This document shows, piece by piece, positions 18,801 through 26,854 of a stretch of DNA of 64,000 nt (the stretch's first letter is position 1; the number at the start of each line of letters is the position of its first letter). Under the pieces are notes generated by a model. The model did not search any database. It had not been told where the DNA came from and saw only the letters and a list, made by a program, of their open reading frames with translations. The stretch spans positions 5,361,501 through 5,425,500 of the forward strand of contig NZ_JAJLMN010000001.1 in the NCBI RefSeq assembly GCF_021730615.1, written 5' to 3'. The translations under genes were made by a program, and so were the position numbers. Origin of the DNA: Lichenibacterium dinghuense (GTDB lineage: Bacteria; Pseudomonadota; Alphaproteobacteria; Rhizobiales; Beijerinckiaceae).

Positions 18801-21341
18801 GCCGACGTGGTAGTCCGGCCCGGCGCGGCGCATCGGCTCGTAGCCGAGGCTCCAGGCCCCGACGTGCGCGGCATCCTCCGCGGCGTCGCGCAGGAACACG
18901 AAGGGTCCGCGCAGGTCGAGCGGGTCGAGCGGCTGGCGGGTGACGTCGATGGAGTGGCTTCCGCGCGCCATGGCCGTGACGGCCGTGTAGCCGCGCCCGT
19001 CGGTGCCGACCTCCGTCGTCATCGCGCCGTTGGCGAGGGACAGGAGCCGGCCGCCCCGTTGCAGGAGGCGGGGCACACCGGGGAGCGCGGGCGCGCCGGA
19101 GAAGCGCGGGCCGTTCCAGGCGCGGGCGACCGCGCGGGCGCCGAGGCCGGCCACGAAGGCGGCCGCGAGGTAGACCGCGACGACGCTCAGCACCGGGGCG
19201 CCCACGGGCGGGTGCGTCTTGCCGATCGCCTCGGCGCCCGTCCAGGCGCGGTCCCAGTCGGCCCCGTGCGGGATGTAGAAGGGGATCAACAGCGGCGCCC
19301 AGGTGGCGAAGCGCCGGACGCCCTCGGGGATGGCGCGGGTGCGCCCGGCGTGGCCGGTGAAGCGCGCCGCCACCTCGTCGAGCCGGTCGCCGCCGATGAA
19401 GGTGAGGTTCACCAGCGTCGCGACGCGCAGCCCCATGTGGTCGAACCAGATGAGCACGCGCAGCCAGTCGTAGGCGAGCAGCCCCGTGAAGACCGACAGG
19501 CTCCAGCTCTTGAAGGAGCCGGCCGGCATGAAGAGGTCCGCCACGGTCGCGGCCCCGGTCCGCACCGCGCCGTCCTGGTTGTACCAGGCGGGGTCGGGCG
19601 ACTGGCGTAGGAAGGAGTTGATGACTGGCGCCATCCACAGGCCCCAGCGCAGGACCCGCACGGCCTGTTCGACCAGCCCCACGAAGCCGCGCGCGCTCAC
19701 GAGCTGCTTCAGCGGCGACAGCGATCGGTTGAACACCGCGGACAGCACGAAGAAGTTGATCGAGAACAGCGGCGCCGCGATGCCCCAGTTAATGACGCCC
19801 GACAGCGACTCGTTGAAGAACAGGCGCACGCCGTTGCCGCTCGGCCCGAGGTCGATGACGCCGAACTTGTTGAACAGCGGGTAGATGCTGAAGGGCTGGA
19901 TGGGCCGCCCCGTGGCCGCGTAGCCGAGGTCGGCGTAGGACCAGAACTTTGTGGCCACCACCGTGATCTGGTGGGCCTCGAAGTACCAGCCGATGGCGCC
20001 GGCGACGAAGCCGCCCAGCATGGCGCCGAGCGCGTAGCTCTGCCAATTGGCCATGACCCGGCGGGTGCCGCGCGCCACGCCCGCCGCGTCGGCGGCGAAA
20101 TCGACGCCCGCGTAGGCCACGGCGCCGAGGATCAGGCCGGCGACGAAGCGGGCGATGCCGGTGCCCTGCGGCAGGTGCCAGATGAAGGCCAGCGCGATGC
20201 CGAGCCCGACCACCGCGCCGCGGGCGAAGAGCCGCGGCGTGCGGTAGGCGCGCCCGAGGCGGCCGAAGAAGGGCGGCGTGCCGTCCGCGGAGGAGATCGC
20301 CGTCAGGGCTAGCGGGAACAGCAGGGTGCCGCCGACGAGGCCGGGCAGGATCGGCACCGCGCGGGCCAGCGGCACCACGCCCGGCAGCTCCAGAACGGCC
20401 GCGCCCGCGACGATGATGGCCATGAACACGCCGCCGTAGATCAGGCCCTTGGTGGCGCCCGAGCGCCACTGGCCGTAGGCGGTGGCGTAGGTCGGCGGCA
20501 CGCCGTTCAGCGCGTCGATGGCGAGGCCCGTGACGATGTAGACGATCGCCCACAGGCCCGACTGCGCGAGCGCCGCGGCCGCGACCGCGACGACCGCCTG
20601 CGCGCCGGGGGCGGCGCCGAGCATCACCGGCAGGTCGGCGATGTGGGGCCCCATGACGGCGTGGAGCGCGGCGCCGAGCAGCAGCGCGTGATAGCGCCCG
20701 TCGCGGTTGATCCGGCCGGCGACGAGGATCCGGCACAGGCCGAGCGCCACCTCGCAGAAGACGAAGAGCACGAGCCAGCGCCCGGCCACGAGGTCGACCG
20801 GCTCGGGCACGGGGATGCCGAGCGTCCAGGCCGAGCCGAGGTCGTGCATCATGCCGCCGTTGCCGAGCGACAGGGCGAAGTTGAACAGGAGGGGCAGCAG
20901 CAGCAGGGCGCCCCGCTCGCGGCCCGCGAGGTCGCGGCCCGACTGCACCGCCGCCGCCATGCCGGCGCCGGCGTAGATCAGCGTGGACGCCGCGGCGCCG
21001 GCCGGCGTGAGCCCGACGACGTCGGCCCACTTGGTCGGGAGCTGCCAGACCGTGAAGGCGGGGTCGCGCACCAGCGCGAAGAGCCCGAGCGCGACGACGT
21101 CGCCCAACACCGCGCCGCCCCGATTCGGCACGCCGGCGAGCGCCCGCGCCAGGGCGAGGCTGCCGGCGCCGAAGCCGGCCGCGAGCGGGGCGGCCAGGAT
21201 CGCGGGCAGGGGCTCCAGCAGCGCCGTGAAGGCGGCGAGCAGCAGCACCGCGCAGCCGAGCCGTTCGGCCGCCCGCGAGGCCGGCCCCCGCGCGACGGGA
21301 TCCTGAAGCAGGGCGAGGTTCGCGGAAGTTCTCTGATCCAT
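15819..21341 (-). CDS. Giant membrane protein with C-terminal GH94-type glycoside phosphorylase/hydrolase module
   Basis: 1840 residues. The first ~750 hold many hydrophobic helices (for example around 25-60, 130-165 and 185-300). A beta-sandwich region follows (about 760-1380, with TRVVLTNAGDRPRTIELTSY and NRRGDLELSMTVFVFSD). The (alpha/alpha)6 catalytic barrel (about 1400-1820) contains NQRGGAFGFRDQLQDVLPFL, the GDWNDGID motif near residue 1551 (position of the general acid in GH94) and GGQYSHGASWAVDAWV. This C-terminal plan is like that of NdvB/ChvB cyclic beta-1,2-glucan synthases, but those are about 2800 residues with a glycosyltransferase (GT84) part, which I do not see. It may process periplasmic or surface glucans; which face of the membrane is unproven. 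The reverse-complement frames are only shadows. Confidence 0.85.
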   Translation of the reverse strand: MDQRTSANLALLQDPVARGPASRAAERLGCAVLLLAAFTALLEPLPAILAAPLAAGFGAGSLALARALAGVPNRGGAVLGDVVALGLFALVRDPAFTVWQLPTKWADVVGLTPAGAAASTLIYAGAGMAAAVQSGRDLAGRERGALLLLPLLFNFALSLGNGGMMHDLGSAWTLGIPVPEPVDLVAGRWLVLFVFCEVALGLCRILVAGRINRDGRYHALLLGAALHAVMGPHIADLPVMLGAAPGAQAVVAVAAAALAQSGLWAIVYIVTGLAIDALNGVPPTYATAYGQWRSGATKGLIYGGVFMAIIVAGAAVLELPGVVPLARAVPILPGLVGGTLLFPLALTAISSADGTPPFFGRLGRAYRTPRLFARGAVVGLGIALAFIWHLPQGTGIARFVAGLILGAVAYAGVDFAADAAGVARGTRRVMANWQSYALGAMLGGFVAGAIGWYFEAHQITVVATKFWSYADLGYAATGRPIQPFSIYPLFNKFGVIDLGPSGNGVRLFFNESLSGVINWGIAAPLFSINFFVLSAVFNRSLSPLKQLVSARGFVGLVEQAVRVLRWGLWMAPVINSFLRQSPDPAWYNQDGAVRTGAATVADLFMPAGSFKSWSLSVFTGLLAYDWLRVLIWFDHMGLRVATLVNLTFIGGDRLDEVAARFTGHAGRTRAIPEGVRRFATWAPLLIPFYIPHGADWDRAWTGAEAIGKTHPPVGAPVLSVVAVYLAAAFVAGLGARAVARAWNGPRFSGAPALPGVPRLLQRGGRLLSLANGAMTTEVGTDGRGYTAVTAMARGSHSIDVTRQPLDPLDLRGPFVFLRDAAEDAAHVGAWSLGYEPMRRAGPDYHVGQPDPASIVMRNTVDGICAEARIVHAEGRPLEYTRVVLTNAGDRPRTIELTSYRELAVHELGAYLRDPDFNALHVESWFVRELGAVLARNRLLRDPATHRMSHETVFHAALLGDGARLVAYEDSRTRFLGPGGYRAPRGLTPDGRRAPDDEGSLYTFDPAAALTVRVELAPKARAEVTLLTGRAVDEWEAARVIAAEAGRGAPDESAFRALLRRKRLIHPGPALPASTWPFDWADDTHLLLTPSTPRPWAHVMANPIGFGTVVSNEGEVHSFRGNERQNAITPFRLESGATTLPGQFIAVVDLATGEADAAGFVPFRRGDAVHAVEYRLGAATFTNRRGDLELSMTVFVFSDAPVDVRLLTIRNHGPAPKRFRVVPYMEIALDQAPGDSLGLLDALRDEGTEALLFENPRNDFQSGWAFAATSLTAAMTETVRSRFVGSPGRDLASAVMVETGWPDSDRADDGRRVAAFSGEVTVPAGGAVDVSVVLGQLATKREALTAASHLRDPAAARAALKATEAWWAERIGAIRVETDDPAFDRLVNHWLPYQSLASRLWGRTGPNQRGGAFGFRDQLQDVLPFLFSDPSLTRRQIVIHSGVQFPEGDVFKWWHLASDGRVGLGQRTRASDPHLWLPYVLTRYVEATGDWSVLDERQPYLVGDAVPDGAMDLLLAPRPSRETGDVYDHCRRAIRYTMDRMGAHGLPLIGTGDWNDGIDAAGPAGRGEGTWLACFFFDIVRRFAAVADHREGRAAGDLYRAEAERLAAAIDGVWTGDHYVFDFVDDGRPLDPPSIMAAAWPVLSGAAPLGRGRQTLEHGLGALEKPERILLVTPPFDEGSEPYPGRIADYPPGVRENGGQYSHGASWAVDAWVAIADRAREDGDGAGADAAMARAVQCWRAISPLGKTEGDQLGIYGLAPHQQPADVYDGESYGGRGGWSWYTGSAARMLSAAYAILGLRMENGHIHVPDDLHRPRGDLRIRRLWVKGELREAAEEVEEAV

Positions 21342-21691
21342 GGACCCTACCTAGGCGGGTTCGTCGGGCCTGCCCAGCGCCGCCGCGCCGGTCCTGCCGG
21401 ATCCCGGCGACGCGCCTGCGACGCGGCGGCAGATCGGGGCCGACCGGCGCGCATCCTCCCGTCCGCCGCCTGCGCGGGGCCGACGTCCCCGCTTCGCGTG
21501 CAGGGCAGGGATGCGCGCCCGTGGCGGCCCTGCCGTGAAAACGTCGTGCGCGGCCGTGATAGCGGAGGTGCGGCGACAAAAGTCGGACGAAGGCGTTCGA
21601 TCCGCAATCGCGGCGCTCAGCGCGGCCCAGGCCGCGCACGATCGAGGGTCCGCGCCGTCCGGCGAGCGGGTCCGCAGAACCGAGGACCTCC
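21342..21691. other. Divergent intergenic region, no gene seen
   Basis: 350 bases between the start codons of the GH94-type gene (minus) and the MFS transporter (plus). It presumably holds both promoters; I see no strong inverted repeat or small gene in it. Confidence 0.5.
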
Positions 21692-22951
21692 ATGACGGCG
21701 ATCGCCGCATCGCCCCTGCCCGCCAAGGCCGGGATGGGCTTCAAGCAGTTCGTGGGTCTGATCGCCGCCCTGATGGCGGTGAACGCGCTCGCCATCGACT
21801 CTATGCTGCCGGCGCTGCCCGCCATCGGCCACAGCCTCGGCGTCGAGGACGAGAACCGGCGCCAGCTCATCGTCACCGCCTACCTGCTCGGCTTCGGCGG
21901 GGCGCAGATCGCCTACGGCCCCTTGGCCGACCGCTTCGGCCGCAGGCCGGTGCTGCTCCTCGGCCTCGTCGGCTACGTGCTCTTCGCAGGCCTCGCCGCC
22001 GCGTCGACCTCCTTCGGAACGCTGCTCGCGGCCCGCGCCCTGATGGGCGTCGGCGCCGCGGCCACGCGCGTGCTGGCCGTCTCGATCGTGCGCGACTGCT
22101 ACAGCGGGCGCGACATGGCGCGGGTGATGTCGCTGGCCTTCATCGTGTTCCTGGCCGTGCCGATCCTGGCGCCGTCGGTCGGGCAGGTCATCATGCTGTT
22201 CGGCCCGTGGCGCTGGGTGTTCGGCGCGCTCGGGTGCTTCGGCGCCGCCGTGCTGTGCTGGGTCGCCCTGCGACTGCCCGAAACGCTGCACCCGGCCGAC
22301 CGGCTGCCCTTCGCGCCCCGCCGCATCGTTCAAGCCTACCGCCTCACGCTGACGGACCGCACCGCGGTCTGCTACATGATGGCCTCGACGCTGGTGCTCG
22401 GCGCGCTGTTCGGCTTCATCAACTCGGCCCAGCAGATCTTCGCCGACACGCTCGCCGAGCCGCGGCTGTTCACGCGCGTCTTCGCGCTGATCGCCGGCTT
22501 CATGGCCCTGTCGTCCTTCCTCAACGCCCGCATCGTCGTGAAGCTCGGGCCGCGCCGCCTGTCGCACCTCGCGCTCTGCGGCTTCATCCTGTTCTCGGCC
22601 AGCCATGCCGCGGTCGCGCTCGCCGGGCAGGAAACGATCGTGACCTTCGCGGTGCTGCAGGGCGGCGTGTGGTTCTGCCTCGGCTTCGTGTTCTCCAACT
22701 TCGGGTCGCTCGCCATGGAGCCGCTCGGTCGCATCGCCGGCACGGCCTCCTCGGTGCAGGGCTGCGTCACCACGGTCGTCGGGGCGCTGCTCGGCTTCTT
22801 CATCGGCCAAAGCTTCGACGGCACCGCCGTGCCGATGTCGCTGGGCTTCATCGGCTGCGGCCTCGCGGCGCTCTGCTTCGTGCTCCTCGCCGAGCGGGGC
22901 CGGCTCTTCGCCGCGGGCGGGCGGCTCGCGGAGGCCACGACGGGGCATTGA
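21692..22951 (+). CDS. Bcr/CflA-type MFS multidrug efflux transporter
   Basis: 419 residues with 12 predicted membrane helices. Early residues IDSMLPALPAIGHSLG and the loop 2-3 motif GPLADRFGRRPVLL are typical of the Bcr/CflA (DHA1) subfamily. In helix 4-5 ARALMGVGAAATRVLAVSIVRDCYSG matches its motif region. Proton-driven export of drugs such as bicyclomycin or chloramphenicol is known for the family; this member's substrate is unknown. The N-terminus MTAIAASPLPAKAGMGFK is the first Met; Met15 is also possible. Confidence 0.88.
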   Translation: MTAIAASPLPAKAGMGFKQFVGLIAALMAVNALAIDSMLPALPAIGHSLGVEDENRRQLIVTAYLLGFGGAQIAYGPLADRFGRRPVLLLGLVGYVLFAGLAAASTSFGTLLAARALMGVGAAATRVLAVSIVRDCYSGRDMARVMSLAFIVFLAVPILAPSVGQVIMLFGPWRWVFGALGCFGAAVLCWVALRLPETLHPADRLPFAPRRIVQAYRLTLTDRTAVCYMMASTLVLGALFGFINSAQQIFADTLAEPRLFTRVFALIAGFMALSSFLNARIVVKLGPRRLSHLALCGFILFSASHAAVALAGQETIVTFAVLQGGVWFCLGFVFSNFGSLAMEPLGRIAGTASSVQGCVTTVVGALLGFFIGQSFDGTAVPMSLGFIGCGLAALCFVLLAERGRLFAAGGRLAEATTGH

Positions 22952-23018
22952 ACTCCGGGCTGTACTGCACCGCAACATGGCCGCCATGCGGCGGCGCAGC
23001 TGCCTCGGGGAAGCGAAT

Positions 23019-23034
23019 CTGACCATATGGTCAG
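23019..23034. promoter_or_regulatory. 16-bp perfect palindrome upstream of the GNAT gene
   Basis: CTGACCATATGGTCAG is a perfect palindrome about 100 bases before the acetyltransferase start and 67 bases after the efflux gene. It looks like a dimeric-repressor operator, but no regulator gene is adjacent. Confidence 0.35.
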
Positions 23035-23133
23035 CACAGGGATGGAGCGTCCGACATCGGGGCCTTCCTGCCGCGGGGAGCGACGTCCGAGCAGGGCGCG
23101 CCGTCACGGCACGGAGGCCGACAGGTCGCCGCC

Positions 23134-23688
23134 ATGCCCGCATTTCCCGCCACCCCCGTCCTGTCGGTCGACCGGACCTTCATCGCCCGATCGGGCGAAG
23201 CCTATCGGCTCCGCCCCGTGCGCCGGTCCGACGAGGCGGCCTTGCGCGACATGTTCCTGCGCTGCTCGGCGGACGATCTGCGCCTGCGCTGCTTCGGCAT
23301 ATCGAAGAGCTTCCCGGACGTCTTCGCGGCCCGTCTGGCGCGGCTTTCCGGCGGCGGCGAGTTCGCGATCCTGGCCGTGGCGCCCTCGGGCGAGATCGGA
23401 GGCGTGGTGCATGCCGTGGGCCTGCCGGATTCGGGCGGCGATGCCGACTACGACATCATGGTCCGCACCGACCTCAAGGGGCAGGGGATCGGCGCGCGGC
23501 TCATGCGCGAGATGTTGAGCGAGGCGGTGCGCTCGGGCTTCACCGCGGTGCACGGCGACGTGCTGGTGGCGAACCGCGCCATGCTGCTGCTGGCCGGCGA
23601 CCTCGGCTTCCGGCGCGTCGGCTTCGAGGGCGACGTCGTGCGGATCGAGGCGCACCCGGCGGCGGACAGGACTCCCCTCGATCGCTGA
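23134..23688 (+). CDS. GNAT-family N-acetyltransferase
   Basis: 184 residues. GNAT fold: RLRPVRRSDEAALRDMF at the start, LRLRCFGISKSF, and acetyl-CoA pyrophosphate-binding motif A, LKGQGIGARLMREML, then VLVANRAMLLLAGDLGFRRVG. The sequence style, especially the LRLRCFG segment, resembles the acetyltransferase domains appended to protein acetyltransferase (Pat-like) enzymes and free-standing relatives. The acceptor (protein lysine, antibiotic or metabolite) cannot be told. Confidence 0.82.
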   Translation: MPAFPATPVLSVDRTFIARSGEAYRLRPVRRSDEAALRDMFLRCSADDLRLRCFGISKSFPDVFAARLARLSGGGEFAILAVAPSGEIGGVVHAVGLPDSGGDADYDIMVRTDLKGQGIGARLMREMLSEAVRSGFTAVHGDVLVANRAMLLLAGDLGFRRVGFEGDVVRIEAHPAADRTPLDR

Positions 23689-23758
23689 CATCGCCCTTGT
23701 GGCCGGCCCGCGCCGCGCGCTCTAAGCTCCCCGTCGCGCGTCAAGCCGCGGAGCCGCC

Positions 23759-25012
23759 ATGACCCCCGACGACCTTCATCCCGCCATCGACCCCGTCCGC
23801 CTCGACCGCCTGGCCGAGACCGCGGTCCGGGTCGGCCTCGCGCTGAAACCGGGGCAGCCCCTGGTCATGACCGCGCCCGTCGAAGCGCTGCCGCTGGTGC
23901 GCCGCATCGCCCACCACGCCTACGCGGCGGGCGCGAGCCTCGTGACGCCCATCCTGTCCGACCCCGCCGTCACGCTGGCCCGCTTCGAGGCGGGATCGGA
24001 GGCGAGCTTCGACGCGGCGCCGGGCTGGCTCTACGACGGGATGGGGCAGGCCTTCGACGGCGGCGCGGCCCGCCTCGCCGTGGTGGGCGAGGACCCGATG
24101 CTGCTCGCCGGGCAGGACGCCGCCCGCGTGTCGCGCGTCGGCAAGGCGCAGTCGGTCGCCTATCGCCCGGCGATGGACCGCATCGTGAACTTCGCGGTGA
24201 ACTGGACCATCGCGGCCTATCCGGGCGCCGCCTGGGCGTCGCGCATGTTCCCCGACGACGCGCCCGCCGCGGCGGTGGGACGGCTCGTCGAGGCGATCTT
24301 CGCGGCCTCGCGCGTCGACGGTCCCGACCCGGTCGCGGCCTGGGTCCGCCACAATGCGGCGCTGCGCGCCCGCACCGAGTGGCTGAACGGCCAGCGCTTC
24401 GACGCGCTGCGATATTCCGGCCCCGGCACCGACCTGACGATCGGCCTCGCCGACGGCCACGAGTGGCACGGCGGCGCATCGCAGGCGAAGAACGGCGTGC
24501 TGTGCAACCCCAACATCCCGACCGAGGAGGTGTTCACGACGCCCCACGCGCGGCGCGTCGACGGGCACGTCACGAGCACCAAACCGCTGTCCCATCAGGG
24601 CACGCTGATCGACGGCATCGCGGTGCGGTTCGAGGCCGGCCGCATCGTGGACGCGCGGGCGTCGCGCGGCGGGGCGGTCTTCGCGGAGCTGCTCGACACG
24701 GACGAGGGCGCGCGGCGCATCGGCGAGGTGGCGCTGGTGCCCCATTCCTCGCCCATCTCGGCGAGCGGCCTCCTGTTCTTCAACACGCTGTTCGACGAGA
24801 ACGCCGCCTGCCACATCGCGCTCGGCCAGTGCTACAGCAAATGCTTCCTGGACGGCGCGACCCTGTCGCCCGCCGAGATCGCGGACCGCGGCGGCAACTC
24901 CAGCGTGGTCCACGTCGACTGGATGATCGGTTCGGGCCGCCTCGACATCGACGGGCTGCGGGCGGACGGCACGCGCGTGCCGGTGTTCCGCGCCGGCGAA
25001 TGGGCCGCCTGA
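23759..25012 (+). CDS. M29-family aminopeptidase
   Basis: 417 residues. A cytoplasmic leucyl-type metallo-aminopeptidase (AmpS/thermophilic aminopeptidase fold). The N-terminal domain (about 10-180) includes LKPGQPLVMTAPVEALPLVR. Dinuclear metal ligands fall in the expected blocks: Glu in NIPTEEVFTTP, Glu in GEVALVP, His in NAACHIALGQ, and His/Asp in VVHVDWMIG. Length and order agree with the family (about 410). ATG 23759 follows the GNAT gene by 70 bases on the same strand. Confidence 0.9.
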   Translation: MTPDDLHPAIDPVRLDRLAETAVRVGLALKPGQPLVMTAPVEALPLVRRIAHHAYAAGASLVTPILSDPAVTLARFEAGSEASFDAAPGWLYDGMGQAFDGGAARLAVVGEDPMLLAGQDAARVSRVGKAQSVAYRPAMDRIVNFAVNWTIAAYPGAAWASRMFPDDAPAAAVGRLVEAIFAASRVDGPDPVAAWVRHNAALRARTEWLNGQRFDALRYSGPGTDLTIGLADGHEWHGGASQAKNGVLCNPNIPTEEVFTTPHARRVDGHVTSTKPLSHQGTLIDGIAVRFEAGRIVDARASRGGAVFAELLDTDEGARRIGEVALVPHSSPISASGLLFFNTLFDENAACHIALGQCYSKCFLDGATLSPAEIADRGGNSSVVHVDWMIGSGRLDIDGLRADGTRVPVFRAGEWAA

Positions 25013-25067
25013 GGTCTCGGGCCGCCCGCCATTGACCGGGGCGCCCCCGCGTGGGACGCCCCGGACC

Positions 25068-26273
25068 ATGGATGATCCGCCGACCGCCACCGCCGCCCCG
25101 CGCGCGTCCCGCTTCGGGCGCGCCGCCCTCGGCCTCAGCCTCGTCCTCATCGCGCTGAATCTGCGCGCGCTGTTCCCGTCCCTGTCGGCGCTGCTGCCCG
25201 AGGTCATGGCCGGCACGGGCGCCTCCCCGGCACTCGCCAGCGTCATCACGACGCTGCCGGTGCTGTGCCTCGGCGTCTTCTCCTCCGCGGCGGCGCCGGC
25301 CGCGCGGCGCCTCGGCACCGAACGCGCCGTGCTGGCGGCGCTCGCCGCCGTCGCGGCCGGCACGGCGATGCGCGGGCTCGCCACCGTGCCGGCATTGCTC
25401 GCCGGCGGCGTGCTGGCGGGCGCCGGCATCGCCTTCGGCAACGTGCTGCTGCCCGGCCTCGTCAAGCGGGACTTCCCAGACCGGATCGCGACGATGACGG
25501 GCCTCTATTCCATGTCGCTCAGCGCCGGGGCCGCCGCCGCCGCCGCGCTGACCGTGCCCGTGGCGCGGGCAAGCGGGGCCTGGAGCGCCGGCCTCGCCGT
25601 GTGGGCGCTGCCGGCCGCAGCCGTGACGGCCCTGTGGCTGCCCCGCGCCGCCCGCCGCCGCGCCGCGACGGGCGTCGCCGTCCGCTCGGGCGACCGGCCG
25701 CTGTACCGCAGCGGCCTCGCCTGGCAGGTCAGCCTGTTCATGGGGCTTCAATCCGCGCTGGCCTACTGCGTGTTCGGCTGGTTCGCCCCGATGATGCGGG
25801 CGCGGGGACTCGAGGCCACGGAAGCGGGCCTGCTCCTGTCGATCTCCGTCCTGGCGCAGGTGGTCGGCTGTTTCGCCGCCCCCGTGCTCGCCGCGCGCGG
25901 TCGCGACCAGCGCGCCGCCGTGCTGGGCTGCTACGCCCTGACGGGGGCGGGCCTGTTCGGCTGCATCGCCGCGCCGCTCGCGTCCGACTGGCTCTGGGCC
26001 GCGCTGCTGGGCCTGGGGCAGGGCGGGCTCCTCGGCGTGGCCCTCACGGTGATCCTGCTCCGCGCGCCGGATGCCGGCGTGGCGGCCCGCCTGTCCGGCA
26101 TGGCGCAGGGCATCGGCTACACGCTGGCGGCCGGGGGGCCGCTGCTGGTCGGCGTGATCCGGCAGGCCGCCGGCGGCTTCGGCCCGGTGCCGGTCCTGTA
26201 CGGCGCCCTGCTGCTGGCCGGCGCCGCGTCGGGCCTCGCGGCCGGGCGGGCGCGGGTGATCGACCTCGGCTGA
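25068..26273 (+). CDS. CynX/NimT-type MFS transporter
   Basis: 401 residues with about 12 membrane helices. The opening IALNLRALFPSLSALLPEV is the signature of the CynX-like MFS group (cyanate and 2-nitroimidazole transporters are named members), and LYSMSLSAGAAAAAALTVP lies in helix 5. Substrate unknown. I chose the ATG at 25068; a TTG at 25032 would add 12 residues. It follows the aminopeptidase by 55 bases. Confidence 0.8.
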   Translation: MDDPPTATAAPRASRFGRAALGLSLVLIALNLRALFPSLSALLPEVMAGTGASPALASVITTLPVLCLGVFSSAAAPAARRLGTERAVLAALAAVAAGTAMRGLATVPALLAGGVLAGAGIAFGNVLLPGLVKRDFPDRIATMTGLYSMSLSAGAAAAAALTVPVARASGAWSAGLAVWALPAAAVTALWLPRAARRRAATGVAVRSGDRPLYRSGLAWQVSLFMGLQSALAYCVFGWFAPMMRARGLEATEAGLLLSISVLAQVVGCFAAPVLAARGRDQRAAVLGCYALTGAGLFGCIAAPLASDWLWAALLGLGQGGLLGVALTVILLRAPDAGVAARLSGMAQGIGYTLAAGGPLLVGVIRQAAGGFGPVPVLYGALLLAGAASGLAAGRARVIDLG

Positions 26274-26353
26274 GGCGCCACCGCCATCGCCCGGCAAGGC
26301 TCGCCGCTCTATATGGTCGGCGACGGAGACGCGGCCGGAGCGGGCGAGGGGCG

Positions 26354-26701
26354 ATGCATGACGATCTGAAGGAGACCGCCCTCCTCCTGGCCGCGCTGTC
26401 CTGGGCGGGCCTGGCCGTGTTCCTGGTCGGCGTCGGCCCGCTCCGCCTCCGCGGCTTTCTCGACCGCGCCGCGGTGTTCCTCGTCGCGGCCACCATGACG
26501 CGCCTCGCCTTCACCCACGTCCGCACGCGCTGGCAGATCGCCGCCTTCGTCCTCGTCGCCTCCGTGGCGGTGGTGGCCCGCATCGCCAGGACGGGGCCCG
26601 GCGGCGCGGCCCTGCGCTGGGCGGCCAGCGTGGCCGGCATCGTGGTCGGTGCCGTATCGACCCGCGAGTTCGTCCATCACGTCGTCGAGCGCTGGCTGTG
26701 A
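26354..26701 (+). CDS. Small four-helix membrane protein, unknown
   Basis: 115 residues made almost entirely of four hydrophobic helices (about 8-26, 37-50, 61-77 and 84-100) with short charged loops. The start is the ATG of MHDDLKETALLL. No family recognised; it may act as an inner-membrane accessory protein. Confidence 0.65.
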   Translation: MHDDLKETALLLAALSWAGLAVFLVGVGPLRLRGFLDRAAVFLVAATMTRLAFTHVRTRWQIAAFVLVASVAVVARIARTGPGGAALRWAASVAGIVVGAVSTREFVHHVVERWL

Positions 26702-26854
26702 GGCCCTGATCGCCGCAAGCCTGTGGACGGATCGGCGCGCGCGGTTGATCCGCGCGGCGGAAGACCCATCTCGACGGCAGGGGCGGTTCATGGTTTGTCC
26801 CGCACGGCCGTCGAGGTCGGATGAACTTTCAGCGGGCGATCGAGTCACCCATCC

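Noticed and set aside
16236-19610. A 1124-codon plus-strand open frame
   Set aside because: Antisense to the GH94 gene, low complexity, no recognisable domain.
15793-19638. A 1281-codon minus-strand open frame overlapping the GH94 gene
   Set aside because: Arg/Pro/Gly/Ala-rich with no domain; it is the other-frame shadow of the GH94 coding sequence.
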